From Candidatus Latescibacterota bacterium (GTDB lineage Bacteria; JAAXHH01): 64,000 nt of DNA. The position numbers and the translations under genes were made by a program. Location of the stretch: assembly GCA_022822725.1 (NCBI GenBank), contig JAJEAN010000001.1, forward strand, positions 372,001 through 436,000, read 5' to 3'. The notes below the pieces were generated by a model. The model searched no databases, was not told where the DNA came from, and saw only the letters and a program-made list of their open reading frames with translations. Of the stretch, positions 17,859 to 26,822 are shown piece after piece; the stretch's first letter is position 1, and each line of letters begins with the position of its first letter.

Positions 17859-18998
17859 GTGAACCGGACATCCACTGGTTACGACGTCATCGTGGTCGGC
17901 GTGGGCGGTATGGGCAGCGCCACGGCCTGGCACCTTGCCCGCCGCGGTTTCCGCGTGCTGGGACTGGAACAGTTCAACATTCCCCACGAAATGGGATCGT
18001 CCCACGGACAGACGCGCATCATCCGCCTGGCCTATTCCGAGCATCCGTCCTATGTGCCGCTGCTCCGGCGCGCCTACGCGTTGTGGAGGGAAATCGAGGA
18101 GAGGGCGAGCGAGCGGCTGCTGCATATCACCGGGGCGCTGGACGCCGGACCCGCGGACGACTGGGTCTTCCAGGGGTCGAAGCATTCTTGCGAGGAGCAC
18201 GGCCTGCCCCATGAGATCCTTGACGGCGCGGAGGTGAACCGGCGGTTTCCCGGCTATCGTTTGCCGGAGGACATTATGGCCGTATTTCAGACGGACGGCG
18301 GCTATCTCCTTCCCGAGCGCTGCATCGTCGCCCACGTGGAGGCGGCCCAGGAGGAAGGTGCCGAGATCCACGGATGCGAACCGGTGCTGGACTGGACGTC
18401 CGAAGGGCGCGGCATCACGGTAAAGACCGCAAAATCGAACTATACGGCCGACCGGCTCGTCATCACCGCGGGTGCCTGGATCGGCAAGTTAGTCGACCGG
18501 CTTGAGGGTCTCGTTCAGCCCGAGCGCCAGGTCCTGGGCTGGTTTCAGCCGAAGCGACTGGAGCTATTCCAGCCCGACCGGTTCCCGGTATTCAACCTGC
18601 AGGTTGCAGAGGGCCGGTACTACGGGCTTCCGGTGCACGGGGTACCGGGGTTCAAAATCGGCCGGTACCATCACCTGGGCGAGCAGGTCGACATGGACGG
18701 GATCGACCGGTTCGCACACCCCCGCGACGAAGCCGTGCTCCGGGCGTTCGCCGAACGCTACTTCCCCGACGGCTCGGGTCCTGCCACGAGCCTTAAGGTC
18801 TGCGCATTCACCAACACATCCGACGGCCACTTCATCCTGGACGCCCATCCGGAGTATGCGAACGTATTCGTCGCCTCCCCCTGCTCCGGGCACGGGTTCA
18901 AGTTCTGCAGCGTCATCGGAGAAGTTATGGCCGACCTGGCCACAGCGGGCAAAACCTCGCACGACATCGCCCTGCACGGACTGGCGCGGTTCGCATAA
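17859..18998 (+). CDS. solA: SolA/monomeric sarcosine oxidase-family FAD amine oxidase
   Basis: A 379-residue flavoenzyme. YDVIVVGVGGMGSATAWHLA (8-27) is the FAD-binding motif, and MGSSHGQTRIIRLAY (45-59) is the family hallmark. Cys315 lies in KVCAFTNTSDGHFILD, the position where monomeric sarcosine oxidase and N-methyltryptophan oxidase bind FAD covalently. The chain ends with SGHGFKF. It should oxidatively demethylate or deaminate an N-methyl amino acid, giving H2O2; the substrate is not fixed by sequence. The start is a GTG. The gene symbol is by family similarity. Confidence 0.82.
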   Translation: MNRTSTGYDVIVVGVGGMGSATAWHLARRGFRVLGLEQFNIPHEMGSSHGQTRIIRLAYSEHPSYVPLLRRAYALWREIEERASERLLHITGALDAGPADDWVFQGSKHSCEEHGLPHEILDGAEVNRRFPGYRLPEDIMAVFQTDGGYLLPERCIVAHVEAAQEEGAEIHGCEPVLDWTSEGRGITVKTAKSNYTADRLVITAGAWIGKLVDRLEGLVQPERQVLGWFQPKRLELFQPDRFPVFNLQVAEGRYYGLPVHGVPGFKIGRYHHLGEQVDMDGIDRFAHPRDEAVLRAFAERYFPDGSGPATSLKVCAFTNTSDGHFILDAHPEYANVFVASPCSGHGFKFCSVIGEVMADLATAGKTSHDIALHGLARFA

Positions 18999-19029
18999 GG
19001 CGGTGGTGCCTGCCCGCACAGGTCAGCGC

Positions 19030-19452
19030 CTACCCGCGCGGCTCGTAGTCCAGCCTGAGATAGGTGACGGTGGCATGGGCGATCCGGGTACCGGCGTCGT
19101 TGGTGATCACCACTTCGCCGTAAAGGACCTTGCGGCCGTTCTTGATTACTCGGGCCTCGGCGTTCAGGGCTTCTTCGCTGGCGGCGTGCAAATACGTGAC
19201 CGTCAGGTTGGTGGTGACCGTGTCCCGCGTGATCCCGTTCAGCGTGGCGTGGGCCATGTACGCCATGGTATCGGCCAGGGAGGCCGTCACCCCGCCGTGC
19301 ACGAGGTTGTAGGACTGGGCGAAACGGGGCTGGTAGGGCAGCAGGCCGCGGCAGACCCCGTCCTCCACCTCGACGATCCGCAGTCCGAGATCATGGACGA
19401 AGGGCACGCCATCAATGAAGGTCTGCAGTTCGGCTACGGTTACCCTGGGCAT
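19030..19452 (-). CDS. PaaI-family hotdog thioesterase
   Basis: A protein of about 140 residues with the hotdog pattern. YNLVHGGVTASLADTMAYMA contains the conserved HGG and catalytic Asp, and TVTTNLTVTYLHAA forms the central strand. The family hydrolyses acyl-CoA esters, often phenylacetyl- or 4-hydroxybenzoyl-CoA types. A longer frame upstream adds a basic stretch with no homology pattern, so I chose the ATG at 19450-19452 (MPRVTVAELQ). It is the last gene on the minus strand after PriA and the radical SAM protein, with a 130-base gap. Confidence 0.82.
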   Translation of the reverse strand: MPRVTVAELQTFIDGVPFVHDLGLRIVEVEDGVCRGLLPYQPRFAQSYNLVHGGVTASLADTMAYMAHATLNGITRDTVTTNLTVTYLHAASEEALNAEARVIKNGRKVLYGEVVITNDAGTRIAHATVTYLRLDYEPRG

Positions 19453-19582
19453 ATATCGGGGTGGCCTGTTCGGTTTCCTGCGGGTGAGGGACGAGGTTGA
19501 AAATGCACGTCGGATGATAATCAAAACGCCACGGCCTGTCCATCACTATGTGGCCCGGCCGCCCACCTGGTTAAACCCTTCC

Positions 19583-20422
19583 TTATGTGGTCCGGCTGGC
19601 CACCCGGTTGAACCCTTCCTTGCTGTATGCGACGCGTTCGGCGCCGAGGGAAGCCTTCAGCGCGTCCACCAGGGCGTGATGGGCACCGAGGCGGTACCAT
19701 TCCCCGTATCCGAACTGCTGGTATATCTCGCGAACATTCAGCCGTTCGGTCCGCATGCCGCCCGACCCGTCTCCGTCGAAATAGGTGTCCACGACCACGG
19801 AGTGGCAGCGGTCCCGGAGCGTTTCCACGAAGGTGTCCGGATCGTTGGGCAGCATGGGACTGATCGTGACCCGCACCGCGAGGCCGGCTTCCATGGCGGC
19901 GTCCAGGGTCCTGAGCCGGGCGGGCACGGACGGGGCATGGGGTGTGAGATTGCGGCGAACGGCCTCGTCGTGGGTTTCGAGCGTCAGGTTCAGTTCGACC
20001 CGTTCGATGCGCTTCAGCACGTCGAAGTCCCGGCGGACCATGGGGCTGCGAGTCTGCACGACGAGCCGGTCCGGTTGCAGGCCGGTAAACACCTCCAGGC
20101 ACCGGCGCGTGATCCGGTACTTCGATTCGGCGCCCTGGTAAGGGTCCGTGGCGGAACTCAGGAACACCCGCACCGGCCGGTTCCGCTTCTTCAGACGGGC
20201 CATCTCGGCCTCGAGCCGCTCGGGCGCGTTGATCTTGACGTCCACGTAGTCGCCCCACGCCCCGCCGTGGTAGAGGTGGACGGGCAGGGCCTGCACGTAA
20301 CAGTAGGGACACCGGTACACGCAGCCGACGTAGGGCTGCAGGGTATGGGTGTAACCTTCCAGGAATCCGCCCGTGCGGGTCAGGATCGTCTTACAGGTGA
20401 TTTCACGTATGCTTGTGGCCAT
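19583..20422 (-). CDS. SPL-like radical SAM protein
   Basis: A 279-residue protein. CVYRCPYCYVQ near residue 34 holds the three cysteines (CxxxCxxC) that bind the radical-SAM [4Fe-4S] cluster. It is followed by GDYVDVKINAPERLEAE, FLSSATDPYQGAESKYRITR and VQTRSPMVRRD, which are characteristic of the SPL/Rv2578c-type family related to spore photoproduct lyase. The DNA-lesion specificity of true SPL is not established for these proteins. It begins 33 bases after priA on the same strand and may belong to a DNA-repair-linked operon. Confidence 0.85.
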   Translation of the reverse strand: MATSIREITCKTILTRTGGFLEGYTHTLQPYVGCVYRCPYCYVQALPVHLYHGGAWGDYVDVKINAPERLEAEMARLKKRNRPVRVFLSSATDPYQGAESKYRITRRCLEVFTGLQPDRLVVQTRSPMVRRDFDVLKRIERVELNLTLETHDEAVRRNLTPHAPSVPARLRTLDAAMEAGLAVRVTISPMLPNDPDTFVETLRDRCHSVVVDTYFDGDGSGGMRTERLNVREIYQQFGYGEWYRLGAHHALVDALKASLGAERVAYSKEGFNRVASRTT

Positions 20423-20455
20423 TCGCTTCGACCTTCGGCCTCCGGGGCTTTCCGG

Positions 20456-22915
20456 TCACATCATCCCCACCGGGTCCACGTCGACTTTCAGATGAATGCG
20501 CCGGCTGTCGGCGGCGCGCTCCCAGTGCGCCCTGGCCTGCCGCACGGCGTCGCGCAGACGTGCGGAATGGCTGCTCCGCGCGATGATTTGCCAGCGGTAC
20601 AGGTTGCGCACCCGGGGGATCACCGGAGGGGCGGGACCGAGTATGTTCAGTGCGCCGGCGCACTTCCCCAGGAGCTCGGCGAAACGGCGCGCTTCCCCCA
20701 TGACGTATTCGTCCCGCTCGCCCTGGAACAGGATCCCGACCATGCGTCCGAAGGGCGGATAACCCAGCGCCTTCCGGTCCGTGATCTCCCGGGCGTAAAA
20801 GGTCTCGTAGTCGTGCGCCTGCGCGCTGGTGACGCTGTGGTGCCCGCGGGAATAGGTCTGCACGATCACCTCGCCGCCCAGGGTGCCCCGCCCGGTCCTC
20901 CCGGCGACCTGCGTCAGCAACTGAAACGTCCGCTCGCTGGCCCTGAAGTCGGGCAGGTTGAGCGAGGTGTCGGCCGAGATGACGCCCACGAGCGTCACGT
21001 TCGGAAAGTCGAAACCCTTGGCCACCATCTGCGTACCGAGCAGGATATCCGCCTCGCGGTTCAGCACGCGGTGGAAGATGTCCTGGTGAGCGCCCTTCCG
21101 CGACGTGGTATCCATGTCCATGCGGACGATCCGTGCGTCCGGGAACCGCTCCTTCAGTTCCTCTTCGACGCGCTGGGTGCCCACGCCCCGGTAGCCGATC
21201 GAATCGGAACGGCACTTGGGGCAGAACTCCGGCGCCTGCTCCCGGTGGTCGCAGTAGTGGCACCGCATGAACAGGCTGTCGGCGTGGTAGGTCATGGTCA
21301 CGCTGCAATGGGGACAGGAAACGGAATGCCCGCAGTCATAACACTGGACGAAGGGGGAGAACCCGCGACGGTTCAGGAAGAGGATGATCTGCTCCTGCCG
21401 AGTGAGCCGGTCCCTGATCAGCTCGGCCAGGGGAGCGGAGAAAATCGAAAGGCGGCCCAGCCTGCGCTCTTCCCGCATGTCCACGATCCGCACGCCCGGA
21501 AGAGGCCGCTTGTCCACCCGGCTGGTCAGGCGGCTGCATGCGAACTTGCCGTTCTGCGTATTGTTGTAGGTCTCCAGGGATGGCGTCGCGCTGCCCATGA
21601 CCGTCACGGCGTTCACCATCCGGGCCCGGACGACCGCCACGTCCCGCGCGTGATAGAGCGGGGGATCATCGAACTGCTTGTAGGACGGTTCGTGTTCTTC
21701 GTCGATGACGATCAGGCCGAGGTCGGACAGCGGTGCGAACACGGCGGACCGGGCGCCCACCACGATGCGGTAGTCTCCGGCGCGGGTCCGCCGCCAGGAG
21801 TCGTACCGCTCTCCCGGAGACAGTCCGCTGTGCAGGACGGTCACGAGATCGCCGAAGTGGGCACGGAACTGCCGCACGGCCTGCGGGGTCAGGGCGAGTT
21901 CCGGCACGAGCACGATGGCCGACCGGCCCGCTTCCAGGGTCTTTTCTATGGATTTTACATAAACGTGCGTCTTCCCGCTGCCGGTGACGCCGTAGAGCAG
22001 CAGGGACTTGAACGCGCCATCGCCTATGGCGCCGTGGATCGCCTGAAGCGCCTCGGCCTGCTCCACCGTGAGATCCATTTCTTTCGGCTCAGGCAGTTCG
22101 GCGTCCCGGTAGGGGTCGCGTACCGTCTCCACTTCCTGGAGCGACACCAGGCCCTTTTTCTCCAGTCTCCGCACCACATCCCGTTCGATCCGCCCCAGGT
22201 GACGTAGCTGCTCCGTGGTCAGCCGGCCGCCATGCCGCGCCAGGAGATTGATGCAACTGGCCTGCCGGGGCGCGCGGGGGATCAGCCTGGCCACGATCCT
22301 GTCCGCCTCCTCCTTCGGCGGGACCAGTTCGACCCAGGTCTCGTACCGGATGCCCGGACCGGTGCCGGTATCTCCGATCGAGACCGTGACCAGTCCTTTC
22401 GCCTCGAGACCGCGAAGGGCCGCGAAGGGCTGCCGGATGCGGGTCCGGCGCCGGAGGCTCGTCAGGGTGACCGCGCCCTGTTCCGGAACCTGGGCGAGCA
22501 GTTCGGCCTGCCGGGGGGCGGCACGGCGGAGCCGGTCCATACACTCGGGGGGGTACGGCTCGTCCCGGCTTACGATCTGTTCGCTTTCCGACAACATGCC
22601 CGCGGGCAGGGCGGCCTTGATCGCTTCGCCCCACGGGCAGAGATAGTAGCGGCCGATCCACCGCGTGAGGTCGAGCAACGCGGCGTCCAGGACCGGCTCG
22701 CGGTCGAGGACGTCCGACAACGGCCTGTACCGCTGCACGGGACAGGTATCCGAAAGCGCCGTGATGACGCCGGTCATCCTGCGGTTGGTGAAGGCAACGG
22801 AAACCCTGCATCCCGGCAGGGCCGTGTCGAGGAGGTTTTCAGGAATGCTGTAGGAGAATACCTGGTCGACTGGAAGAGGAAGGGCTATTTCGGCAAACCG
22901 GACGGAAGCCGCCAT
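20456..22915 (-). CDS. priA: Primosomal replication protein N' (PriA helicase)
   Basis: An 819-residue 3'-5' helicase that restarts stalled replication forks. An N-terminal DNA-binding domain begins with RFAEIALPLPVDQVFSYSIP. Walker A is YGVTGSGKT, Walker B is IVIDEEHE, and the aromatic-rich loop SYKQFDDPPLYHARD follows. The zinc-binding insert has four CxxC pairs (CYDCGH, CPHC, CHYC, CPKC) before the second helicase domain (GTQMVAKGFDFP, QVAGRTGRG). The reading frame extends 34 codons upstream into the next gene. I chose the ATG at 22915 because the family starts here and it avoids the overlap. Confidence 0.95.
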   Translation of the reverse strand: MAASVRFAEIALPLPVDQVFSYSIPENLLDTALPGCRVSVAFTNRRMTGVITALSDTCPVQRYRPLSDVLDREPVLDAALLDLTRWIGRYYLCPWGEAIKAALPAGMLSESEQIVSRDEPYPPECMDRLRRAAPRQAELLAQVPEQGAVTLTSLRRRTRIRQPFAALRGLEAKGLVTVSIGDTGTGPGIRYETWVELVPPKEEADRIVARLIPRAPRQASCINLLARHGGRLTTEQLRHLGRIERDVVRRLEKKGLVSLQEVETVRDPYRDAELPEPKEMDLTVEQAEALQAIHGAIGDGAFKSLLLYGVTGSGKTHVYVKSIEKTLEAGRSAIVLVPELALTPQAVRQFRAHFGDLVTVLHSGLSPGERYDSWRRTRAGDYRIVVGARSAVFAPLSDLGLIVIDEEHEPSYKQFDDPPLYHARDVAVVRARMVNAVTVMGSATPSLETYNNTQNGKFACSRLTSRVDKRPLPGVRIVDMREERRLGRLSIFSAPLAELIRDRLTRQEQIILFLNRRGFSPFVQCYDCGHSVSCPHCSVTMTYHADSLFMRCHYCDHREQAPEFCPKCRSDSIGYRGVGTQRVEEELKERFPDARIVRMDMDTTSRKGAHQDIFHRVLNREADILLGTQMVAKGFDFPNVTLVGVISADTSLNLPDFRASERTFQLLTQVAGRTGRGTLGGEVIVQTYSRGHHSVTSAQAHDYETFYAREITDRKALGYPPFGRMVGILFQGERDEYVMGEARRFAELLGKCAGALNILGPAPPVIPRVRNLYRWQIIARSSHSARLRDAVRQARAHWERAADSRRIHLKVDVDPVGMM

Positions 22916-22932
22916 AGGCTGTGACCGCCGTT

Positions 22933-24378
22933 TCAATACACCCGATAGAGCTGATACCTGCCATAGCCGTCGAAATCGACGAAGACGAAACTGCGGCTTA
23001 TGTTGTTGTAGTGCCACACCTGGTACGGATGGGAAAAGGACCGGTCCCAGGTATGCCGCTCTATCTCGTCCGGTGGACCGTAGACGATATAGACCCGGCC
23101 CTGGTCGCTGCGCCAGCCTTTCCGGAGCCCGTCGTCGAAATGTTCGTTCGCGTACGCGATCCGCCTGTAATAGGTGATCATGTGCTCGTTCCGGGCCGTA
23201 TCGGGCGTGGGGTCCCGGCGTTTCCAGAACGCTTCCAGGGCTACTTTCTGTTCTCCCGCGGGCGCGTCACGGTACTTCTTCAATGTATCCAATTCGTCGT
23301 TCTTGGCGATATACCTTAATTGCTCGGTGATCTCCCTGAAGTTCTTTGCCGTCGTCAGGGGCAGCAGGAACTGCCAGGTGATCTGGAATTCCGATTCGGC
23401 TTTCGCCCGGTTTCGAACGGCGCGGTCATCGACTTCGATTTCGAGAGTGTACACTCCCTGGGGCAGGTCGCTCGTATCGAACCGGCCGCTATACGCACCG
23501 ATATGGCCCTGCCGTTCCAGGGGCTCCTCCCGGTCCAGCATCACCTTGCCCGACGGCGATTTGATCTTGTATACCACCGAAAGCGGCTGTTGCGCCTCCC
23601 CCTCGGCGTCCGAATACACCTCGTAGTAGATGTACATGTCGGTATGGTCTTCACCGAAGGCGCGAGTCAGGTTGGGAACGATCCGGATGCCCCTGCGTTC
23701 CAGTCCAACGTTGGAAGACCCATCCAGGACCAATCCGGCGAACTGGATGTCGCTTACGCTCAGCCGGTCCCTGAAGTAATCGGGCACTTCGAAGGATCTG
23801 GCCATGTCGTGCTGGTTGCCGGTATCCTGGTCGTAAAGCTTGATCTCGAGGTCGTACTTGCCCGGGGGGAGGTAGGTGGTGTACAGCTTTGCGCGGGAAT
23901 GGTCCATCAACTGCGTCTCGACTTCCGTATCCACCAGGACCGAATCCCGGATGGTCTCGGCGGTAACCTGGTAATCGTCATCGTCGATCACGATCAGCGA
24001 GAGTTCGAAACGGGCGGCGTAGCGGTCCCCGGACCGGATGAAACTGAATAGTTCGTTCGAAAGGCGGTAGTAGCAGTCGACACGCGTGCTGTCGACCGTC
24101 CCGCCGCGCGAAGTAACGATATCCACCACGGCAAGACTCGGATTGATCCTGTCCGATTGGTCGGGAACGCGGTCCGCCGGAGCCGCCGCGGGTGCAGCCG
24201 GAGCCGCGGGAGTATCAGGAGCCGCGGGTGCAGCCGGAGCCGCGGGTGCAGCCGGAGCCGCGGATGCAGCCGGAGCCGCCGCCAGAACGGCCGAAGCCGC
24301 GAGCACTGTTACGGTCGGCATCGCGAGCAGCATCGTGAGCCCGCAGCGTACCTTGATCCACCTTCCAACGCCGAACAT
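22933..24378 (-). CDS. GWxTD-domain secreted protein with Ala/Pro-repeat N-terminus
   Basis: A protein of about 481 residues. A basic start and hydrophobic stretch (LTMLLAMPTVTVLAASAVLA) form a signal peptide. Next comes a low-complexity Ala-Pro tract, then about 300 residues of beta-rich sequence, and a C-terminal GWxTD domain (GWRSDQGRVYIVYGPPDEIE, near residue 420, with Ser in place of Thr). GWxTD proteins are common in FCB-type phyla, are probably periplasmic or surface-linked, and have no known function. I chose the ATG at 24376-24378, with GGAGG just before it, over an earlier in-frame start lacking these features. It heads the operon with priA. Confidence 0.8.
   Translation of the reverse strand: MFGVGRWIKVRCGLTMLLAMPTVTVLAASAVLAAAPAASAAPAAPAAPAAPAAPDTPAAPAAPAAAPADRVPDQSDRINPSLAVVDIVTSRGGTVDSTRVDCYYRLSNELFSFIRSGDRYAARFELSLIVIDDDDYQVTAETIRDSVLVDTEVETQLMDHSRAKLYTTYLPPGKYDLEIKLYDQDTGNQHDMARSFEVPDYFRDRLSVSDIQFAGLVLDGSSNVGLERRGIRIVPNLTRAFGEDHTDMYIYYEVYSDAEGEAQQPLSVVYKIKSPSGKVMLDREEPLERQGHIGAYSGRFDTSDLPQGVYTLEIEVDDRAVRNRAKAESEFQITWQFLLPLTTAKNFREITEQLRYIAKNDELDTLKKYRDAPAGEQKVALEAFWKRRDPTPDTARNEHMITYYRRIAYANEHFDDGLRKGWRSDQGRVYIVYGPPDEIERHTWDRSFSHPYQVWHYNNISRSFVFVDFDGYGRYQLYRVY
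24181..24282. repeat. 18-base tandem repeats encoding the Ala/Pro tract of the GWxTD protein
   Basis: Units close to ggagccgcgggtgcagcc repeat about five times, with one degenerate copy, just after the signal-peptide codons. Confidence 0.9.
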
Positions 24379-24497
24379 CGAACCTCCACTGCCCGCAAAT
24401 GAGGCACGCGGCCTTGCCGGCGCGGACCTCGATCGAAAACGCCCGCCAAAGCGCCTTCTCCGGTGCTTTGATAGAGTTGTGTCGGGGTTTACCATGC

Positions 24498-24525
24498 AAT
24501 ATATTTGCATATCGTCGACCGGCAA
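24498..24525 (-). promoter_or_regulatory. Sigma70-like promoter for the GWxTD-priA operon, flanked by a direct repeat
   Basis: On the minus strand -35 TTGCCG and -10 TATATT are 16 bases apart, giving a leader of about 113 bases. The 10-base sequence atatttgcat occurs twice, at 24501-24510 and 24530-24539, on either side of the -35 box. It could be a regulator site. Confidence 0.55.
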
Positions 24526-24620
24526 AAGGATATTTGCATCCGCGCGCGTCCGTGGATGTCCGAAGGGCGGCCGGCGTATCGGAGGCCGCCGACTGAAGTG
24601 CGGCGCGCATTCGCACAATC

Positions 24621-24684
24621 GTACCTTATAGTGATCGTATCCTATAGTGATCGTACCCTATAGTGATCGTACCCTATAGTATTG
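24621..24684. repeat. 16-base tandem repeat array upstream of the Gfo/Idh/MocA gene
   Basis: Nearly identical units gtaccctatagtgatc run at 24621-24636, 24637-24652 and 24653-24668, with a fourth that diverges after 12 bases (24669-24680). Each contains TATAGT, a -10-like hexamer, at 16-base spacing. No matching -35 box is visible, so the array may be a binding-site cluster or a simple expansion. Confidence 0.92.
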
Positions 24685-24790
24685 AATACAATTCCATCGA
24701 TTCAGTTCCCCGTATCGACCTGCCTTTCGGCGAAACGGGCGTGACGGTCCATGGGGAACGAGGTCCGCAACATGAAGAAAGGATGGCAGT

Positions 24791-25840
24791 GTGCCTAAAA
24801 CGAAGGTCGGCTTCATCGGAGGGGGCGGCATCGCCCGTGAACACATGAAACACCTGTCCGGGATGGACGGAGTGGAACTGGCGGCGGTCGCCGACATCAG
24901 CGGCGCCGCCCTGGAGACCTGCCGGGAAATGTACGGCATCCCCCATTGTTTCGAGGACTACCGCGAACTGCTGGCCATGGATTCGATCGACGCGGTCACC
25001 GTGGGCACGCCCAACAGCACCCATTGCGAACCGACCATCGACGCGCTCCGGGCCGGCAAGGACGTCCTGGTGGAGAAACCCATGGCCATCACCGCGGAAG
25101 AAGCCGCGGAAATGGTCAAGGCGAGCCGGGACACGGGCCGCATCCTGGTGATCGGCTTTCAACACCGGTTCGCGCCGGAAGCCCGGATGCTCAAGCGTTT
25201 CATCGACCGGGGAGAGTTCGGGAAGATCCTGTACGGACGATGCCTGGCCCTCCGCCGCCGCGGGATTCCGAACTGGGGCGTCTTCGGCCGCAAAGACCTC
25301 CAGGGCGGCGGCGCGTTGATCGATATCGGCGTGCACATGATCGAAGCGGCCCACTATCTCATGGGCTCCCCTCAGCCCGTAAGCGCCTTCGGAAGCGCCT
25401 ACACCTACCTGGGAGACCGGCCCAGCGACACGGTTTCCATGTGGCCCGACTGGGATCACGAAACGTATTCGGTCGAGGACCTGGCGGTGGGGATGATCCG
25501 GTTCGACAACGGCGCCACGCTTTCCGTGGAGGCTTCCTTCGCGGCCCATATCGGGAAGGGAGAATGGACTTTCTCGCTGATGGGCGAAAAAGCCGGTGGC
25601 CAGTTCAGCCCGCCCCAAGTCTTCAAGGACCAGTCCGGCACCATGATCAATATCGAGCCGGACTATCTGCCCGATATGGATGGTTTCCGCTTCAAGATGG
25701 AACATTTCATCGACTGCGTGCGCACCCGGAAACCGTCCGAGGCGCCGGGCGAGCACGGCCTTCTCGTGCAACAGATCCTGAACGGTATCTACCGGTCCGC
25801 CGAGACTGGCCGTGAAGTGCCCATAACACCCTTGATCTGA
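24791..25840 (+). CDS. Gfo/Idh/MocA-family oxidoreductase
   Basis: A 349-residue NAD(P)-dependent dehydrogenase. The N-terminal Rossmann motif KVGFIGGGGIAREHM is at residues 4-18, and VEKPMAITAEEA (near 95) is the catalytic EKP motif. GGGALIDIGVHMIEAAHYL carries the conserved GGxxxDxGxH of the C-terminal domain. Family members oxidise or reduce sugars and cyclitols. The start is a GTG after an AGGATGG site. The phytanoyl-CoA dioxygenase gene follows 45 bases later on the same strand, suggesting a common pathway for a small carbohydrate or modified metabolite. Confidence 0.9.
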   Translation: MPKTKVGFIGGGGIAREHMKHLSGMDGVELAAVADISGAALETCREMYGIPHCFEDYRELLAMDSIDAVTVGTPNSTHCEPTIDALRAGKDVLVEKPMAITAEEAAEMVKASRDTGRILVIGFQHRFAPEARMLKRFIDRGEFGKILYGRCLALRRRGIPNWGVFGRKDLQGGGALIDIGVHMIEAAHYLMGSPQPVSAFGSAYTYLGDRPSDTVSMWPDWDHETYSVEDLAVGMIRFDNGATLSVEASFAAHIGKGEWTFSLMGEKAGGQFSPPQVFKDQSGTMINIEPDYLPDMDGFRFKMEHFIDCVRTRKPSEAPGEHGLLVQQILNGIYRSAETGREVPITPLI

Positions 25841-25885
25841 GTCACGGGAAAGACCGGACTGACCAGGCAAACGGGAGGATATGCG

Positions 25886-26707
25886 TTGTTCACCGACGAT
25901 CAGCGGTCCTGCTGGGACGAAAACGGCTACGTGATCGTACCCGAGGCCGTACCCGCCTCTCATCTCGAAGCCACGGTCTCGGCCATCGCCGCGTTCCTGG
26001 AACTGGACCCCGGGGATCCGGAGACCTGGTACGCCGATCCGCCCCGCCGTCTCGGCTTCGTCGAAATGTACCATCACCAGGCGATGTGGGACAACCGGCA
26101 GCATGAGCGGGTCTACGAGGCGTTCAAGACCCTGTGGAAAGAGGAGAAGCTGTGGGTGAGTATCGACCGGGCCAACATGACGCCGCCGGAACGGGAAACC
26201 CGGCCTCACGGGTTCAACGAGTCACTGATTCACTGGGATATGGACACGTCGGTCCATGCCGAAACGTTCAAGGTCCAGGGCGTGCTCTACCTGACCGATA
26301 CGGACGTCAACCAGGGCGGTTTCCAGTGCGTGCCGGGGTTCCACAGGCGGTTTTTCGAATGGGTGAAGACCCAGCCTGCCGACCGCGATCCCATGCGGCC
26401 GGACATGACGGATCTGGAACCGGTGGCTATCCCCGGCAAGGCCGGCGACCTCCTCATCTGGCACAGCCTGCTGCCCCACGGGAACAGCCGCAACACCTCC
26501 GACAAGCCCCGCTGGTGCCAGTACATATCCGCGAGCCCGAGCGCGGAGGATGACGCGAACCTCCGGCAATACCGCGTCTCGCTCTGGAGAGACCGCATGA
26601 ACCCGGACGCCTTCCCGGGCGATCCGCGCGGCGTCGAGCGCAGAAGCGGTCCCGCGCGCCTCACCGCGCTGGGACGCCGGCTGCTGGGCCTGGACCGCTG
26701 GGGGTAA
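25886..26707 (+). CDS. Phytanoyl-CoA dioxygenase (PhyH)-family oxygenase
   Basis: A 273-residue Fe(II)/2-oxoglutarate-type oxygenase. HWDMD near residue 114 gives the first His-x-Asp of the iron site. HGNSRNTSDKPRWCQY near 200 gives the distal His and the arginine that binds 2-oxoglutarate. CVPGFHRRFFEW lies between them. The family hydroxylates lipids, small metabolites or natural products; in genomes of this type many members have unknown substrates. The start is a TTG at 25886, preceded by GGGAGGA; the ATG five bases earlier is out of frame. It is probably cotranscribed with the upstream dehydrogenase. Confidence 0.87.
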   Translation: MFTDDQRSCWDENGYVIVPEAVPASHLEATVSAIAAFLELDPGDPETWYADPPRRLGFVEMYHHQAMWDNRQHERVYEAFKTLWKEEKLWVSIDRANMTPPERETRPHGFNESLIHWDMDTSVHAETFKVQGVLYLTDTDVNQGGFQCVPGFHRRFFEWVKTQPADRDPMRPDMTDLEPVAIPGKAGDLLIWHSLLPHGNSRNTSDKPRWCQYISASPSAEDDANLRQYRVSLWRDRMNPDAFPGDPRGVERRSGPARLTALGRRLLGLDRWG

Positions 26708-26724
26708 ACCGGTGGCCGGAACGA

Positions 26725-26822
26725 GCCAAGCCGGGAGGCCGGGCGGGACTGGGCCGGGCGGGACTGGGCCAAGCCGGGAGGCCGGGCGGGACTGGGCCGG
26801 GCGGGACTGGGCCGGGCGGGAC
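26725..26822. repeat. GC-rich tandem repeats between phyH and the first lacI gene
   Basis: A 43-base block occurs twice (26725-26767 and 26768-26810), itself built from 15-base units gccgggcgggactgg. It fills the gap between converging genes and stops exactly at the lacI stop codon. Confidence 0.9.

Larger units (their letters stand above)
24379..24790. other. Divergent intergenic region upstream of the GWxTD operon and the Gfo/Idh/MocA gene
   Basis: 412 bases without a gene. It holds a readable promoter toward the GWxTD operon (24498-24525) and the 16-base tandem repeats at 24621-24684 toward the dehydrogenase. The rest shows nothing I can identify. Confidence 0.7.

Noticed and set aside
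19415-22207. 930-codon open frame on the plus strand opposite priA and the radical SAM gene
   Set aside because: The opposite strand carries complete, motif-bearing PriA and SPL-like genes; the plus frame has no family pattern.
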